A stretch of 64,000 nt of DNA, from positions 186,001-250,000 of the forward strand of contig NZ_CAJXYQ010000003.1 in the NCBI RefSeq assembly GCF_913063105.1, in the 5' to 3' direction. Positions within the stretch are counted from its first letter, which is position 1; the number at the start of each line of letters is the position of its first letter. The position numbers were made by a program, and so were the translations under genes. Positions 63,234 to 64,000 of this stretch are shown piece by piece. The notes below the pieces were generated by a model. That model was not told the DNA's origin and did no database searches. It worked only from the letters and a program-made list of their open reading frames with translations. The stretch is from an uncultured Draconibacterium sp. GTDB lineage: Bacteria; Bacteroidota; Bacteroidia; Bacteroidales; Prolixibacteraceae.

Positions 63234-64000
63234 ATGGTTGAAAAATCGGTATTCCACAATAAAAACCTCTACATTATATTTGGTGTTACCCTAATTGCCA
63301 TGATGGGGGTGGCCAGTATTACCCCGGCTTTCCCCGATATCATTCGTTATTTTGCCATTAGCCCGCAACAAGTAGGGTGGTTAATTGTGGCTTTTACGCT
63401 TCCGGGTATTTTTCTTACGCCATTTACCGGAATTCTGGCCGATCGGTATGGCCGAAAACTGGTGTTGGTGCCCTCCTTGTTTTTGTTCGGATTGGCTGGT
63501 TTTGCCTGCATGTTTGCACCGGGCTTTTACACCTTGCTCGCCCTTCGGTTTTTGCAGGGGGTAGGAGCCAGTTCGCTTTCAAGTATGAATATTACGCTGG
63601 TGGGCGATTTGTTTTCAGGCAAAACCCGTACGGCAGTAATGGGCTATAATGCCAGTGTTTTAAGTATTGCCACTGCAACCTACCCGGCAATGGGCGGACT
63701 TATTGCCCTGTTTGGCTGGCAATATATTTTTGCTTTGCCCATTCTGGCTCTTCCTTTGGGTTTGTGGGTAATTCGGGGCTTAACGAACCCCGAGCCTAAA
63801 AACAAAGCAGGTTTGCGCAGCTACTTTGGCAAGGTGTGGCGCACCATTAATCAGCGCACTGTTTGGGGTTTGCTGGCGGTAAATTTTATCCTGTTTCTAA
63901 TTTTGTATGGCAGCTATCTAACCTACTTCCCTTTAATGATGGAGACACGCCTGGGTGCCGACTCATCGCGCATTGGGCTAATGATGTCGCTAATGTCGGT
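63234..64000 (+). CDS. MFS transporter, N-terminal part (cut by window end)
   Basis: The frame is open from ATG 63234 to the window edge (about 255 residues). A GTG at 63213 is an alternative start. Seven or more membrane helices are visible. The MFS loop motif GILADRYGRKLVLVP lies between helices 2 and 3, and RFLQGVGASSLSSMN follows. This resembles the drug/sugar-phosphate antiporter groups. The substrate cannot be told, and the C-terminal half is missing. Confidence 0.9.
   Translation, partial: MVEKSVFHNKNLYIIFGVTLIAMMGVASITPAFPDIIRYFAISPQQVGWLIVAFTLPGIFLTPFTGILADRYGRKLVLVPSLFLFGLAGFACMFAPGFYTLLALRFLQGVGASSLSSMNITLVGDLFSGKTRTAVMGYNASVLSIATATYPAMGGLIALFGWQYIFALPILALPLGLWVIRGLTNPEPKNKAGLRSYFGKVWRTINQRTVWGLLAVNFILFLILYGSYLTYFPLMMETRLGADSSRIGLMMSLMS

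Overview
The window looks like chromosomal DNA from a member of the Bacteroidota, probably class Bacteroidia and perhaps the Marinilabiliales. The reasons are: many upstream regions carry the Bacteroidota-type -7 box TAnnTTTG; there is a secreted lamin-tail protein with a gliding-motility/T9SS-like C-terminus, a periplasmic beta-propeller sensor kinase, carboxypeptidase-regulatory-domain proteins and a DUF5687-type permease; and Shine-Dalgarno-like sequences are mostly absent before start codons. The assignment below phylum is inference. I saw no tRNA, rRNA, CRISPR array, transposase or prophage gene. Nearly all of it reads as vertically inherited core genome.

Layout. 0-13.4 kb (+): end of adk, obg, a PAP2 phosphatase and a membrane-anchored MutS-like ATPase in one run, then parE-parC (topoisomerase IV), aroK, a ThDP enzyme and a Pif1-like helicase with HRDC and HTH domains. 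13.5-24.4 kb: an orphan two-component-propeller histidine kinase, transaldolase, an M23/LysM hydrolase, small membrane and hydrolase genes, a first aspartate kinase, and a minus-strand run (metallo-beta-lactamase, isochorismatase, single-domain sugar-phosphate isomerase). 24.6-36.6 kb: sucCD, ArsC-like protein, ppk1, prfB (assembled here across a +1 programmed frameshift), a lipoprotein, recX, an ABC ATPase/permease pair, a lamin-tail secreted protein, and asd.

36.6-41.6 kb is the most accessory-like stretch. A divergent AraC regulator faces a periplasmic sugar-binding-type protein, a UroD/MtaA-like protein and a sodium:solute symporter. This looks like an uptake and catabolic unit for an unknown small molecule. 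41.7-50.6 kb: serS, rpmA (L27 with an unusual helix-hairpin-helix tail) and rplU, an ECF sigma factor with a membrane partner, a bifunctional-nuclease-family protein, a CNT nucleoside transporter and an ammonium transporter. 50.6-64 kb: valS, two carboxypeptidase-regulatory-domain proteins, a secreted 1-Cys peroxiredoxin, a coiled-coil lipoprotein, an orphan efflux adaptor, a second aspartate kinase, a DPP-IV-like peptidase and the start of an MFS transporter.

The least expected signals are not genes. (1) A 5-TCCTG-3 motif recurs seven times at 20 or 21 bp (mean 20.5 bp, two helical turns) between amtB and valS. (2) Degenerate heptad repeats sit just upstream of serS, valS, an ABC ATPase gene and the symporter gene. 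At serS and valS the same 12-mer lies exactly 4 bp before the -7 box. (3) An inverted element built of CGCnGAT units lies between the ABC permease and ATPase genes. These, the L27 fusion and the AraC/binding-protein/UroD/symporter locus are the best leads for something undescribed.
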